Counted from the stretch's first letter, positions 1-10,928 are shown. The stretch: DNA of 64,000 nucleotides from Schistocephalus solidus (GCA_017591395.1 WEDG01002568.1:434001-498000), one strand, 5' to 3'. Program-made: numbers and translations. Notes: generated from the letters alone by a model not told the origin.

Positions 1-867
1 CTCGATTTACAGAAATTCACTGTTTTCAATAATATAAAATCGTCTGTGCTTATCTTCTGAAATTCTCTTTTTGTATGGATCTGAACCTTCCGGAGAAAAT
101 AAAACAAAAACCTCAAGCCAATTTGTCAAGATAACGTTGGATAACAGTCCGGAAATAGATGGACGATATGATCATATACTTGGATAGAATAGCACCGACT
201 TGAAGTGACTTGCCGGGATCACGGATGTTAAATAAATTGCCCCATTTAAATGCACTCTTGTGAATGGGAGGTATGGTGTGTCTTTTATTTTTTGGGCATT
301 GCGGGAGACAGCCAGTAAAGTAAATATGTTTATATCATCCAACGGCATATTTTGTGCATCCTAACACGTGCGTGTGGGTACACGAACGTGTCACACGTTT
401 CCCAGTTGCAATAAACAGCCAAAACCACCATCACCACCACCGCCGAACAGTGTTGAATCAGGCAAAAATAAACTAGCTTAAAGCGAGAGACATTTGTGCT
501 GCACGCTACCTCGCTATATCCTCCACAACCTATAACATCCAAATTGCATGACGGAGATATGACGAGTGGAGGTGAGCTTGAGCACAGCTAACCGTACTTT
601 GCGTGCCTCTCAAACGACTCGAACTAGACGTCGTTCATGCAGCCATCATGTCGATAGACAGTAAGACCTCTTCAAGTACAGATCTTTGATAACTTATTTG
701 CGAGATTCAAAGTCACCCCCTGGGTGACATCCACTCAGACCACGATGCTATTGATATTGGGATGGATAACAAAATCAAGGCACAACGAGACATGTGAGTC
801 CCGTAACCAACCGGTGACCGCCTATCTACCATTGTTAACATACTCATCGAACTCGACAAGGCAACGA
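1..867. other. unassigned sequence
   Basis: I see no exon with convincing splice sites, RNA gene or recognisable repeat here. Short open frames occur on the minus strand but have no recognisable motif. Confidence 0.4.
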
Positions 868-1018
868 GCTTGTAGCGCAGTGGATTAGAGCGTGGAATGT
901 CTAACCAACAGGTCGTTAATTCGAGCCTCAGGTTCCGCAAATCCCGGGCATGCGTACGACGGGCTGACGACGGCTAATAAGAGAGAAATGGCTACTCCAG
1001 TATCCTTGTTTTTGTCAG
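868..1018 (+). repeat. tRNA-derived short repeat, family A, with head and tail
   Basis: The 5' part has a pol III A-box-like stretch (TAGCGCAGTGGATTAGAGCG, near 877-896) and a degenerate B-box-like stretch (TCGTTAATTCGAGCC). It is followed by the tail shared by all family A copies in this window: GACGGCTAATAAG, AAATGGCTACTCCAGT, CCTTGTTTTTGTC. A tRNA-like head joined to an unrelated conserved tail is the usual layout of a SINE. Other copies lie near 13.8, 14.0, 31.8, 32.0, 34.4, 37.6, 48.1, 48.2, 51.7 and 55.1 kb. The 3' end abuts the inverted-arm element that begins at 1019. Confidence 0.7.
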
Positions 1019-1165
1019 TAATTCCTTTGATCTACTTGTGAATAACTCGGCGTTGGCTGTTCTAAAGCCTTCCCCTTGTTGGCGTGGGTTTAAATCCCAC
1101 CGAGGTCGCCAAGTTTTTCACAAGTGGGTCAAAGGAATTATTCAAATCTGCCAAAATCCTCTAAT
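1019..1165 (+). repeat. tRNA-like element with inverted arms, family B
   Basis: Positions 1019-1052 and 1107-1140 are inverted copies of each other, about 30 of 34 positions matching. They enclose a tRNA-like core with a B-box-like GGGTTTAAATCCC. The A box is not recognisable in this copy. Sequence after the right arm (CAAATCTGCCAAAATCCT) recurs near 62.75 kb and, inverted, near 46.9 kb, so the arms were originally longer. Related copies are at 46.9, 62.66 and 62.9 kb. It could be a SINE that gained arms or a foldback element that captured a tRNA-like core. Confidence 0.6.
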
Positions 1166-2835
1166 TATTTGTCAGGAATGTCACAATGGCTAAAAACCAT
1201 TTGCCCTCTTATAGTGAAGAAACATTGTGTACTGTCGATGGCAATAACTTGACCTTCCACACCCAATTCAATGAGCAGATGAGGAAAGGAGCCACAGTGT
1301 CTGAGCAGATAGCGAACCCTGTTAATATGCGCTTCGGCGCGACTGACCCATTGTCAGCACTATTGGGTTAGGTGATCTCTGGACTTGGTTTAGCAACTGG
1401 AGGCCGTTAATGAGGCTGGGAACCTGCAGGAGGACACTTAAAACTGGCCACCTCTTGCCACGAGGCATTGGGTGAAACTAACAATCCGTTGAAGCGACTA
1501 GCCCTCAGTGGTCATCTTATAATTCCCCTGACTGCGATTGAGTGAAGACAAGCCAACAATCTGTGAGATGAGGTCAGCTAGCAATTTCGGTCTCTGACGA
1601 CCGAAAGCCTGCTCTAAGTCTTGGCAAGGCCAACGACAGTCTCGGCTAAGTTTTCCATTTCATTCGAAAATGTGTTTTACCTGTTTACTCACTTCTCACC
1701 AAATGCTTAAATGGTGGACCTGTTTACTGTTCTTGGGTGCCTAAGTACACGCAAAATGGTCGTTACCAGTTGGGAATCAATAGGAAGTACACAAACCAGT
1801 AATTAAACATTATAAACCTGCCGAATAAACACACGCGTGTCTGTCTATTCAAAGTTCTAAGATGCTAATCTGTCGTCAGAGACTTGCAGAAAACAAATAA
1901 GTGTCAAAGTTATTCAGTCCTAAGAGTAGTCTCGAAAACATAATCATGGGAATGTCATTAAACTGGAAGCAGTGAAACTTTTTGGGCGGCACTTCACTCG
2001 GTATGTCTAAATGAAACTCTCTTAAACGTTTAGGTACTGAATCAATCCTTATGCCCGAACGGCAGCACAATGGTCACGTGTCCTTTGGTCTAAATCTACC
2101 ATGCCGAACCGAAATATCGCTGGCTGGGCAGCAACGATTACGTGCCTAAAGTGTATAAAATAAGCCCGCTCGATAGCCTTCCACGTCACAGAAATCGCCT
2201 CCTAGGGAATGTAGCATGTTAATTAGCTAGGGACCTGTGCAGGCGCTAAACATAGCAAGCTACCGTTTCAAAGCTGTAACTTTGCCAAAAGCAGCATTAT
2301 TAAAAGTTCGCCCACTATGGCCAAAGTGTCGACGGTCCTTCGGTTTTTTGTACGCAAACTGGAAAATTGTAAATTTATGCTGTGAACCAGGTTTTAGGAC
2401 AATATGGCTGAAATACAATAGCAAAAATAATTTTGGTCAAGAGGTGGCTGTCTCACAGCTAGAAGACCAAATGACGGGCCGATATTTCTTTGCGACTGGG
2501 TTAGAGACGTGCCGCCACGAGGATAGTTTGTTCAGGTCGGAGTAGCTTTCTCCACAGGATTGACGAAGATCCCATGAGTATCACTCTCAATGCGATCTTA
2601 ACCTCCTGGCATTGGATTTTTACCAGCTTTACGTTTTTTACAAAAGGGAAATACGTGCAGTTGATGCAAAGTGGCATGTCGAGGTGGAACCCAGTGAGTC
2701 TAAGCATTCGCGAGATCATAAAACGCCCAAAGAGACCATAAACCATGAGGACTAAATGCATTGCCGAGAAGAACTGTAAGAAGGAACGGAGGGAAAGGAC
2801 GAGGAGATATACACATCAGGTGAAAAGAGGAAGGT
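1166..2835. other. unassigned sequence
   Basis: No gene, RNA or mobile-element domain recognised. Open frames on both strands (for example 2237-2545 plus and 2501-2761 minus) overlap each other and lack motifs or good splice borders. Confidence 0.4.
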
Positions 2836-2934
2836 ATGGCACTGGAGTTTACAAAGTCTGTAATTTACAGGGTCATAAGGGATTCACTACTGTTTGCTGA
2901 TCCAAACTTGACGCAGTACACCAAGGAACAACCA
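2836..2934 (+). CDS. candidate first coding exon, unknown protein
   Basis: An ATG at 2836 opens 33 codons that run straight into a strong donor (GTAAGT, 2935-2940) at phase 0. The peptide starts MALEFTKSVIYRVIRDSLL and ends QYTKEQP. It is mixed hydrophobic and charged, without low complexity. An in-frame stop lies 15 bases before the ATG, so this would have to be a first coding exon. I do not recognise the protein and found no downstream exon before the repeats that begin near 3.2 kb. A chance open frame ending at a chance donor is quite possible. Confidence 0.2.
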
Positions 2935-2940
2935 GTAAGT

Positions 2941-3289
2941 AAGACTGAAGATTCCATCAATTGGGACCTTTTTATAAACTGAAATTGAATTTAGATGATC
3001 TGAGGTGTTTTTGTTCACGTAGTAAGTTTAAATGTTGAATCAATGCTGCAGACAACTTCTGCCCAACAGTTGTTCTTTGTAGGCCAATACAACAATGGAC
3101 GCTACCTGTTTTATCGAGATATGGCTAGTGCGGCGTGAGTCTACACCTAAAAAGGCCACAAACCCACCCCCCTATGGCCAGCATTTGTTATAGGAGCTCA
3201 ACCCAAATGATGCCTGCCGCACCTTTATTTGGCCTCCATGTTGGTTCAGTGCCTCTACCACGCGGGCCGTTTAGGGGGCACATTATGTT
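2941..3289. other. unassigned sequence before the ~530-bp repeat
   Basis: No supported gene. From about 3.2 kb the sequence becomes GC-richer and leads into the dispersed repeat. Confidence 0.35.
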
Positions 3290-3925
3290 AGCTCAACCAT
3301 CGTTTTCGATGATATCCACCGTATGCACCACAGCGATGCATATAACTCACGCTCTGTCCCTTTGCCTCACCTGGGACACACTATGACAAACACGATAGTT
3401 CAACCGTCGATTTTGACGATGTCCACCGTATGCTCCACATAATGGTGGTGCAGGGATGGTGACTTGTGCGTGAATTAGTTTTAAGTGATAGTAGCCTTGC
3501 GTTGCAGCTACCGCACCCTCTCCTCCTCCCCCACCTGAACCCGGTGTCATGACAGAGTCAAAAGGACCGGAGATGGGAGAGGGCGCAGGCGGCTGGCGCG
3601 GATGGAGCCGCCCCTGGGCGTACCACCACACCAGGCTCGGATCCCACAGAGTGGGAGTGCCATAAAGGCCACATTAAGAAGGAGCCATTGCAGTCTGACT
3701 CTCAGTCCGCCAGTCAGCCACTCCACACAAAACACACATTGGGCTGTCCACGCGTTCCGAGGTATCCCGTCAGTTGTCAACCTTTCAAGCCATGGCTTTT
3801 AGCGCACCGTGATAGTTTCAACAGATTGTTTATAGTGAGGAACATGCGCTGAGCTGTCGACCTCACTCTCTCCTCCACCCCCACAGTCAAACCACTGTCC
3901 GAGCCGGTCAGTTGTCTGATGCGGA
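3290..3925 (+). repeat. dispersed ~530-bp repeat, copy 1, with duplicated 5' motif
   Basis: About 530 bases (roughly 3390-3925) match 27908-28495 almost throughout, and the first part matches 58525-58705 more weakly. Landmarks are GATGTCCACCGTATGCTCCA, TGTCATGACAGAGTCAA, CCACACCAGGCTCGGATCCC and GAGCCGGTCAGTTGTC. A block around TCCACCGTATGC occurs twice about 107 bases apart (3291-3340 and 3398-3447). Open frames on the minus strand (such as 3547-3780) are preserved between copies 1 and 2, but I recognise no domain, so I treat it as a non-coding repeat. The LINE begins just downstream, but the other two copies are not next to a LINE. Confidence 0.8.
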
Positions 3926-4040
3926 AGTTTGCGCAGCTGTTGGTGACCTCGTCTACGTGTACTACGTACACGACCTGCCCCCCAAACACGAGCACCAGGA
4001 TTTCACACGACTAGGGGTTGAACTCCTCGTCATCTCCAGT

Positions 4041-6015
4041 ATGAGGCTCCGTCTGCAACCCCGCAGGAGACCCCAAGGTAAGCGACCACAATGTAAGTTG
4101 AATACTGTTTTGTTGAATGTGCCTGCTCACCATCTACATTTCAGCAATGAACTAGCCAACCATCTAGCCAACCTTCCAGTCGCCGACGCCGACATCTCCG
4201 TGGAGAACCGCTGGTTTCCGCTGAGAGGCATTATCCAATCCACTGCTCTGGATGTCCTCGATCGCGCACGTCGTCAACACCAAGACTGGTTCGATGACAA
4301 CGACGCAGCTATCAACGCTCAGCTCGTCGAGCAGAGCCAGTTACACAAAGCCTACATAGATAGGCCTACTGTTGCAGGATGCCTGGATGACGCGCAAAGC
4401 CGAATAAATCTAAGGGTACGCGGACCGAAACGAATGGAAGAACTTCTTCGCCACCACCAAGGCTGGCTATGGACCTCCCGTTAAAGGAGCCGCCCCTCTT
4501 CTCAGTGCCGATGGCAGGATTCTGCTCACTGAGAAGACGCGAATCCTGACACGATGAGCAGAATACTTTCAAAGCGTTCTCAACCAGCCTCAATCATCTC
4601 CGACGCCGCCATCGATTGCCTGCCTGAAGTGGAAATCCACGCCGACCTTGATCTCCCGCCCTCTCTCCACGAAACCATCAGAGCCGTGCAGCAACTCTCC
4701 AGCGGGAAAGCACTTGGCTCGGACACGATTCCTGCATGGTGGACCCCAGCTGATGAATCGAATCACAGTGCTCTTCCAGGAGATGTGGCAGCAAAGACAA
4801 GTCTCTCAGGATTTCAAAGACGCCACAACTGTTCATCTCTACAAGAAGAAAGGGAACCGCCAACTCTGCGACAACCACCGAGGAATTTCGCTACTGAAAA
4901 TCGCTTGAAAGATCTTCGCCTGCATTCTCCTCAACCGCTTGAACGCTCACCTGGAGCAAGGACTGCTCCAGGAAAGCCAATGCGCCTTCCGACGACACAG
5001 AGGAACAATCGACATGATCTTCGCTGCTCGCCAGCTGCAAGAGAAGTGCCAAGAGATGCGGACTCACCTCTACACTACCTTTGCGGATCTGACGAAAGCC
5101 TTTAACACGGTGAATCGCGACGGGCTGTGGAAAATCATGCAGAAATTTGGCTGTTCTGAATGTTTCACGCATATGGTACGTCAGCTTCACGACGGGATGA
5201 TGGCGCATGTTGCTGACAACGGGACAGTGTCTGAAGCATTCGCAGTGACCAACGGAGTGAAGCAGGGCTGCGTCCTTGCGCCTACCCTCTTCGGCCTCAT
5301 GTTCTCTGCCATGTTAATGGATGCCTACCGCGACGAATGCCCCGGGATTTACATCGCCTACCGGATGGCCGGCTGGCTCCTCAACCAACGACGGATGCAC
5401 TTCCGATCGCGTGTCTCCACAGCCACCATCCCCGAACTTCTATTTGCTGACGACTGCGCACTCAATAAAACGACAGAAGAGGAAATGCAAAGGAGCATGG
5501 ACCTCTTCGCTGCCGCCTATGACAATTTCAGACTTCACATCAACACTGAGAAGACGGTTGTGATGCATCAACCGTCACCCAACACTCTCTTCACCGCAGC
5601 TCACATAAATGTCAATGGTGCCCAACTTAAATCTGTGGATACCTTCACGTACCTAGGCAGCTATCTCTCACGCAGCCCCAAAGTCGACGATGAGATCGCC
5701 CATCGGATCGCTAAAGCCAGCCAAGCCTTCGGACACATGCAAAATGTGGTCCGAAATCGACATGCTCTCCACCTCAGCACCAAACTCAAGATGCACAAAG
5801 CTGTCATATTGCCGATGCTGCTGTATAGAGCTGAGACGTGGAAGATCTATCAAAAGCAGGCGCGGAAGCTCAACCACTTCCACCTCAGCTGTCTCCGCAG
5901 AATACTAAATCTGAGTTGGCAAGAAAAGATACCGCACACGGAAGTGCAAGAACGAACAGGCATTCTCAGCATTTACGCTCAGTTGAAACAACTGCAACTG
6001 CGCTGGAGTGGTTAA
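4041..6015 (+). pseudogene. reverse transcriptase domain of the LINE, broken
   Basis: The longest intact part is frame 1, 4939-6015 (358 codons). It carries classic RT motifs: [17 protein letters not shown] (palm, with the first catalytic aspartate), [20 protein letters not shown], and FADD at 5443-5454 (residues 169-172), the two catalytic aspartates. The thumb follows with [10 protein letters not shown] and [11 protein letters not shown]. Upstream, the same frame reads NEWKNFF near 4435 and LYKKKGNRQLCDNHRGISLL near 4845-4900. The stretch at 4590-4735 is read in another frame and contains DLDLPPSLHETIRAVQQLSS. In life this enzyme would copy the element's RNA at a nicked chromosomal target. 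This copy cannot make it because of the stops and frameshifts. Confidence 0.92.
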
Positions 6016-7096
6016 CTTGGGCGGATGGACGACGAAAGGCTACCCAAAATACTCTTATATGGAGATGTTGCCATGGGTTCTCGTCGACAAGAGGGTCAAG
6101 TACGACGCTACAAAGACACTCTGAAGACCTCCCTGAAGCAATTGCAGATCAACCCGGAGTCCTGGGAGGACCTTGCCCGGAATCGATCGGCTTGGAGGAG
6201 AACAGTTAAGACAGGGGCAGCAATCTACGAAGCCAACAGGATCTTTGTTGCCAAGACCAAAAGAGTGGCAAAAAAGTCACCAGCGCCCCGGACCAACATC
6301 GCCAATACCCAGGCCCTTCCAAAATGCCCGCGCAATCACCGCACCTTCCGCGCGCGAATCGGCCTAGTTGGACATCTTCGGACGCAATGCACCAACAGTT
6401 CGACAATTCAAAATTCTACGTCAACTTCTGCTAACCCTCCTTCGGACTCCCCCACCCTCACCCCGGCATCAATTCCATTAGTCCCACCATCATCGAGACC
6501 ACATCACAATCCTCAGCACGTGTTACCCCGACCACCACCACTATCACCATCAGCGATGGGGACTCTCTCCTAAATGGTCTTCATTGCGACCGCACATTCT
6601 CCTCACGCATCGGCCTGGACGGTCACTAGCGAATCCATCGTACAGAGACTGGTGAACCAGTGCCTGGAGCTCCGACACACAGCAGAGATCACCGCCTCCA
6701 CTGCCCTTACTGTCCTAGAGCATTCACTCATCGCATGGGCCTTTTCGGTCACATGCGCATCCATGACGGCGGAATTCACCGCAATGTCTACCACACCAAT
6801 ACCCCGTACACACCCTCCGCTCCAGCCATTCTTACCGCCATCGCCACCCCCACTACGATGAATGACACCCCCCAACCTGCGCCAGCAAATTCAACTCACG
6901 CATCGGCTTGATCGGTCACATGCGAATCCATCGCATGGAGGCCATTGAACCAGCGCCTTGGGCTCCGACATACATTCGACGTGCCCGTTTTCACTGCCCT
7001 TACTGCTCCCACACATTCACACACCGCATGGGCCTATTCGGACACATGCCATTCAAAAAAACCTGCGGTAAACCACCGGAGGCTAAGCTACATTAG
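6016..7096 (+). pseudogene. LINE C-terminal segment with C2H2 zinc fingers, broken
   Basis: Directly after the stop at 6013 the same frame continues MDDERLPKILLYGDVAMGS, QEGQVRRYKDTLKTSLKQLQ and a proline/serine-rich linker up to 6573. Zinc-finger units follow, recognised by CPYC, an F-THRMGLFGH core and MRIH. One unit is complete (C at 6702 and 6711, H at 6750 and 6762, spacing C-X2-C-X12-H-X3-H). One near 6582-6645 has lost its first cysteine and has a TAG at 6627. One near 6880-6930 is split by a frameshift. One at 6995-7057 has lysine in place of the last histidine. The fingers probably bound nucleic acid during integration; that role is inferred from position. Confidence 0.85.
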
Positions 7097-7142
7097 CGCA
7101 AACTACCTAAACCATTACATCGACAACCTCACAATTACCATG

Positions 7143-7590
7143 TACCTGAGTATATCACGGTTTCCAAGAGACCGTGGCTGGGAAGGCTGCCAAGCTGACG
7201 CTTACACCAGACCACGCCGTCGGCTCAGTGTATGTGCTGTGAGTGTCGAGTGGCTGACCAGTGGACTGGGATTCAGACGGTGATGGCTGCTCCATAAACC
7301 CTGAGTTAGTAAATCCTGGTGTGTGTGCATTATGGGGGCCTGGTCGTGCTGTGGCGCCCGAAGATGGGTACGCCAATCCGTAAGCCAATGCGCCCACTCC
7401 CGCATCAGGCAACTTACCAGCTCGGACTGCTTTCTTGGACTCGGCATTTGCGCTTCTATCAGCGAAGACAGGTTTCGTCAATTTATATTGCTGTTCAACT
7501 TTAATGTTTCGGGTTTCCCAGTGGGCCTGGTGAAGCAATCATATTCGAGTACAAAACGTACTGATATCAGACACGGCCCAGCTTTGTAGC
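7143..7590 (-). repeat. rearranged, inverted relative of the ~530-bp repeat
   Basis: Two blocks match the complement of the repeat at 3.39-3.93 kb. The first is GAGTGGCTGACCAGTGGACT at about 7248 and its continuation. The second is CCGCATCAGGCAACTTACCA near 7400 with AGCTCGGACTG after it. Their order is swapped relative to a simple inversion, so this is a rearranged or permuted copy rather than a clean second arm. No supported coding sequence. Confidence 0.5.
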
Positions 7591-8044
7591 GGGAAGTGAC
7601 AATATTTGACTCAAAAAGACCTTGGCTCAACACCTATATGTACACTTACTACGAGACTTTCTGCCGGAATCAAGGGTCAAAGACGATTAAACCTTCAACG
7701 ATTTGACACACCAGGGATTCTCGTGCGAAACATAGCGAGAAAATAACGGCATACGGTTGGCACAATTTGGTTAAGGCTGGAACTAGAAGCGACCAGTGGA
7801 CCAGTTATACGTGCAAGTAGGCACGACTTAATTGGCACCCTCCCAGTAACCCCCATGGAGTAGCCTTCGGCTCCAGTAGTGAACTTGGTGGACTGGTCAC
7901 TAAAACGCTGAATTTCGGACTCAAATGCCAGAATGTTTCTGCAAAGCGTCAGGTGTACGGCTTAAAGTGCGATGCGTGAGTTTTCAATGAGCGCTTTACA
8001 GGGTCAATCTCCTATCAGAAATTTATCCTTTGATCGCGGTTTGT
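7591..8044. other. unassigned sequence
   Basis: No open frame, RNA gene or repeat recognised between the rearranged repeat and the GGTTA-rich tract. Confidence 0.35.
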
Positions 8045-8225
8045 GGCCTATGCAGTATTGAGGTTAGGGTCAGAATTATGTTAAGGGTTAAGGTTAAATT
8101 TCTTGTTAACTATAGGGATTAGGGTTAGAGTAGAGCTACGGTTAACATTTAGGCTACATATCAGGTTAAAGTTAAGGTAAGTGTTGAGAAACGGGAATAT
8201 TTCCGTTTCCTGAAATTTATTGAAA
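8045..8225 (+). repeat. degenerate GGTTA/TTAGGG-like tract
   Basis: The strand is dense in variants of GGGTTA, GGTTAAGG and TTAGGG without a fixed period. It ends in AAACGGGAATATTTCCGTTT, a near-palindrome whose counterpart (ACGGGAATATTTACGTTTCC) closes the similar tract at 50.2-50.4 kb. It therefore belongs to a dispersed repeat family, not to a true telomere. Confidence 0.6.
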
Positions 8226-8370
8226 GGACACCTATAATGTAAATACAAATTTACAATTTAAACTGATCAAGCGGCTTCGAAAGGCCGACTGCCTAAACAA
8301 CCAATCGCTTGGGCTCCCAAACATACCATAGATAATGTGATTTCAATATCAAACAGTTAGAAATTAAAAG

Positions 8371-8582
8371 GCGATTTGGCGAGCATACGTTAGCTTTCGA
8401 TAAATTCTTGTCAGGTCTTTTAGATTTTTATCTCTGTGTAACTAAGTCAAATATGCGAGTATGTTGACCAAATTGTACGATTGTCAGGGTGGGGGAGGGA
8501 GGGGGAAAGAAAAAAATTGCAGTCCGTTTTCTGATTATCATCAGAGGGATAGAGGCCATCAGGAGAGGTAATTAGATGCGGT
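8371..8582 (+). repeat. left inverted repeat of the Penelope-like element
   Basis: Shared blocks with the complement of 10929-11090 include ACGTTAGCTTTCGATAAATT, TTAGATTTTTA, AGTCCGTTTTCTGATTATCA and GGTAATTAGATGCG. The order is preserved. The 60 bases at 8441-8500 (containing a G-rich GGGTGGGGGAGGGAGGGGG) have no counterpart on the right. Confidence 0.8.
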
Positions 8583-8589
8583 TGGCTGA

Positions 8590-9160
8590 ATAGGTGGCTT
8601 TTCGGGCACGGTACTTGCGGCGTCTGTATAAAGTACTTTTGAGCGCACAGGACCGGTTTGCGTAGCCTGATTGCAGCTGCTTCTGCCGTAGCCAACAGAC
8701 GCTGTCCAAGGAATTTTGAATAGGCTGAGGGGACCTTGTAAATTACCCGGAAGGCCTCTTTGACATTTACACGATGGCCTGTGTCTACCACATGCGCGAG
8801 GATAGAGCTGTTTATGTTCTTTATCTGCCCCTTTCCTTACCATGCTGGAAGGTGTTTTTGTACTCTTTTGGACAAACGCCGGCTCCTGTGACCAATATAT
8901 TCTGCTCCACAGGAGCAGGTGAAGGAATAAATGCACATTGAAGTGGTCTGGGTTGGCAGTTTGTCCTTACCCCTTCCAAAGAAGATGGGAGTAGTCGAGA
9001 CCAGTACATGGGCGTCAGCTGCTGGAAAGGTGCTTGACACAGCTTGGCTTAGGCGCCTTCGTAAGAGTTCACTTGCCGCGTCCCTCAAATTGGGACCCTG
9101 ATGAATAGTTGTTTCTTTTGTTGCCATTAGCACTGGGAGCTTTGTCGGTCTTTCGGTCAC
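8590..9160 (-). pseudogene. Penelope GIY-YIG endonuclease region, broken
   Basis: The 9160-8837 frame contains MCIYSFTCSCGAEYIGHRSR, the conserved start of a Penelope GIY-YIG module (the EYIG is its YIG half), then RLSKRVQKHLPAW. The reading continues in a second frame with VDTGHRVNVKEAFRVIYKV and LGQRLLATAEAAAIRLRKP, so at least one frameshift lies near 8800-8840. GIY-YIG endonucleases nick DNA to prime reverse transcription. The homologous segment at 33.3-33.9 kb shares most of these motifs. Confidence 0.85.
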
Positions 9161-9282
9161 AGTCTTAGCAATAAATTTATCTGGATATCCATTCTGTCAA
9201 AAAGTGCTTTCTACAACCTTAAGCTCTTTGTCAATGCTATCGGCCGAGCAGATAATTTTCGTCCTTTGTGTCAGACAGCGCA

Positions 9283-10200
9283 CTAAATTACGCTTAAAGT
9301 TATGCGGTAAAATCTCCCAAAGTGGGTGTATTTTCCGGAACATGACTTCTTACGGTAGACACTACGTCGAATACTCCCGTCAGGCCTTCTATTCAGAAGC
9401 ACGTCCAGGAAAGGGAGCAATCCGGATTGTTTCTCTTCCAGTGTAAATTTGATTGACGGGTGCGCCTGATTAATGGTATCCATCACAGCTGAAATGTCTG
9501 TTTGTTCAGATGCAACCGCAAAGCTATCATCAACGTAGCGCCCATGATATTTTAGACGACTTATCTGCGGACGAAGCTTTTAAACTTCCAACTTGCTCAT
9601 AAAAATATTCACCAGACGTGCGCCAAGGGGTTAGCCCATAACTACGCCGTCATCCGTCTGTACAAGTCGCTGTTAGATAGGACTGCACATTAAAGGTACA
9701 TCTTAACAACAGTTCCTTGAGCGCATCCACTGGTATTCCTGTATCTTGTTAATTGGAAGTATGAATTCACAGATGCAGTTGACTGTCTCCGTGACTGGTA
9801 AATTCGTAAAAAGAAATTAGACATAAGCGAACTCAAAGGGAGTGCGGTAGCTTTGTGGCACTAGCTGAGCTTCTATGGGCTTAATTTAGTCCGCTAACCA
9901 TTTTACTACCGCATGGTATGGCGAGTTCTTCATGTCTAGAATGGGACGAACGTGTGTGCCATCTTTTTGGATCGTTGGTACAATCGAGGTACATGCATGT
10001 CGACGGGGTGGAGGCGCTCTTATCAGACCTTCCGTTAGTAGTCTTTTCAAACAGTTAGTCAGTTGTGTTTCTACCTCATCGGTCCGATCCTTCTCCTTTT
10101 CTGTGTTTCTAAACTTTTTCCCTTTTCCGACAGAAGTGACTGGAGTTTCATAATATAATCTGTTCTGCCCATTAAGATCATGCCCGTTCCCTTATCTGAC
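9283..10200 (-). pseudogene. Penelope reverse transcriptase domain, broken
   Basis: Pieces of one RT are read across frames: SDKGTGMILMGRTDYIMKLQ near 10190-10130, IQKDGTHVRPILDMKNSPYH near 9970-9900, GIPVDALKELLLRCTFNVQ near 9745-9690, QTDDGVVMG then a stop (TAA at 9631-9633, where the family has a serine) then PLGARLVNIFMSKLE near 9610, YVDDSFAVASEQTDIS at 9537-9490, and IKFTLEEKQSGLLPFLDVLL at 9450-9390. The YVDD catalytic motif is intact, but stops and frameshifts separate the blocks. No continuous protein is possible. Confidence 0.9.
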
Positions 10201-10928
10201 CTCGTTATGAGGTCATCCTTCTTTTGCAAGAAATCTTTTTATTTCTCCATGTGCAACTTTCTAAGCAAGCCTCATAATTTCTGGTCACCGTTCAAATACT
10301 GATAAGAACCGGCAACTAACGTAGACGTAAGGTGTTATACGCTTTCTGTGGAAACTGGCTGAAGGTCGTGTGTTTTCTTAAGGCGGTTTTCAAACTGTGT
10401 TTCCGACTAGTTGGCTGGGTTTCTGATGCAGGAAGCAAAACTTGGGACCAAGTGATAAGGCTTCGATCGACGTTTTATCAAGAAATATTGACTAAAGATT
10501 GTGTACGTACTGATTTTGGCCTTCTGGGATCTTTGTTTGTGATCTGCCTTTGTGTACACTCCGAAGCAGAGAAGCTTTCTTTATTCCTCCGCATTTTTCC
10601 GCAATAGACACCACATATTTCTCAAATGTCTGTCTCTCATCTTTGTTCAGGTGGTCGAGTATGGTTGCACGTTAGCATACGTGACGTCCTAGTTCTCCCA
10701 CTCTTACGCGGGTGCTTTCCAGGTCATTTTCAGCATACCTTCGCAGGTGATGACCGTACGATTCCTTCGCAATGCTCTCCAGTAGAAGGTTGGATACTCA
10801 TTTGCCGCGACACAAATCCCAATTAATCAGGCCCGTACTTTGGCCTCCACAAGTTTGGTGTTTATTCTTAGGTACCCGTTGAGCGCCTTTAAAACCACTG
10901 GATCTTTGGACTGTTCTAGATTAGCGAC

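Larger units (their letters stand above)
4020..7096 (+). mobile_element. 5'-truncated, inactivated non-LTR retrotransposon (LINE) with zinc-finger tail
   Basis: This is the remains of one long ORF2-type polyprotein. In order it has the linker after the endonuclease, the reverse transcriptase, a conserved C-terminal segment and C2H2 zinc fingers. The apurinic-type endonuclease expected upstream is missing; recognisable sequence begins just before MRLRLQPRRRPQ near 4040. The copy is dead: in-frame stops at 4405, 4411, 4555, 4906, 6013 and 6627, frame changes near 4590, 4735, 6550 and 6910, and at least one internal deletion near 4380. The domain order and wording resemble LINEs I associate with diphyllobothriid tapeworms. 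The clade is uncertain. I saw no poly-A tail or clear target-site duplication. Confidence 0.9.

Noticed and set aside
3547..3780. Minus-strand open frame conserved between two loci
   Set aside because: Conservation is explained by the recent ~530-bp repeat; no domain or start context supports a protein.
7155..7538. 127-codon minus-strand open frame after the LINE
   Set aside because: It lies over the rearranged repeat copy, is compositionally biased and has no recognisable motif.
8045..8225. Interstitial true telomeric array
   Set aside because: Repeat units are irregular and the tract shares borders with other loci, so it is part of a dispersed repeat.
8559..8936. 125-codon minus-strand open frame
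   Set aside because: Shadow frame of the Penelope GIY-YIG region, which is read in the other frames.
10332..10607. Plus-strand open frame in the Penelope element
   Set aside because: Opposite strand of the element's N-terminal region; no motif.
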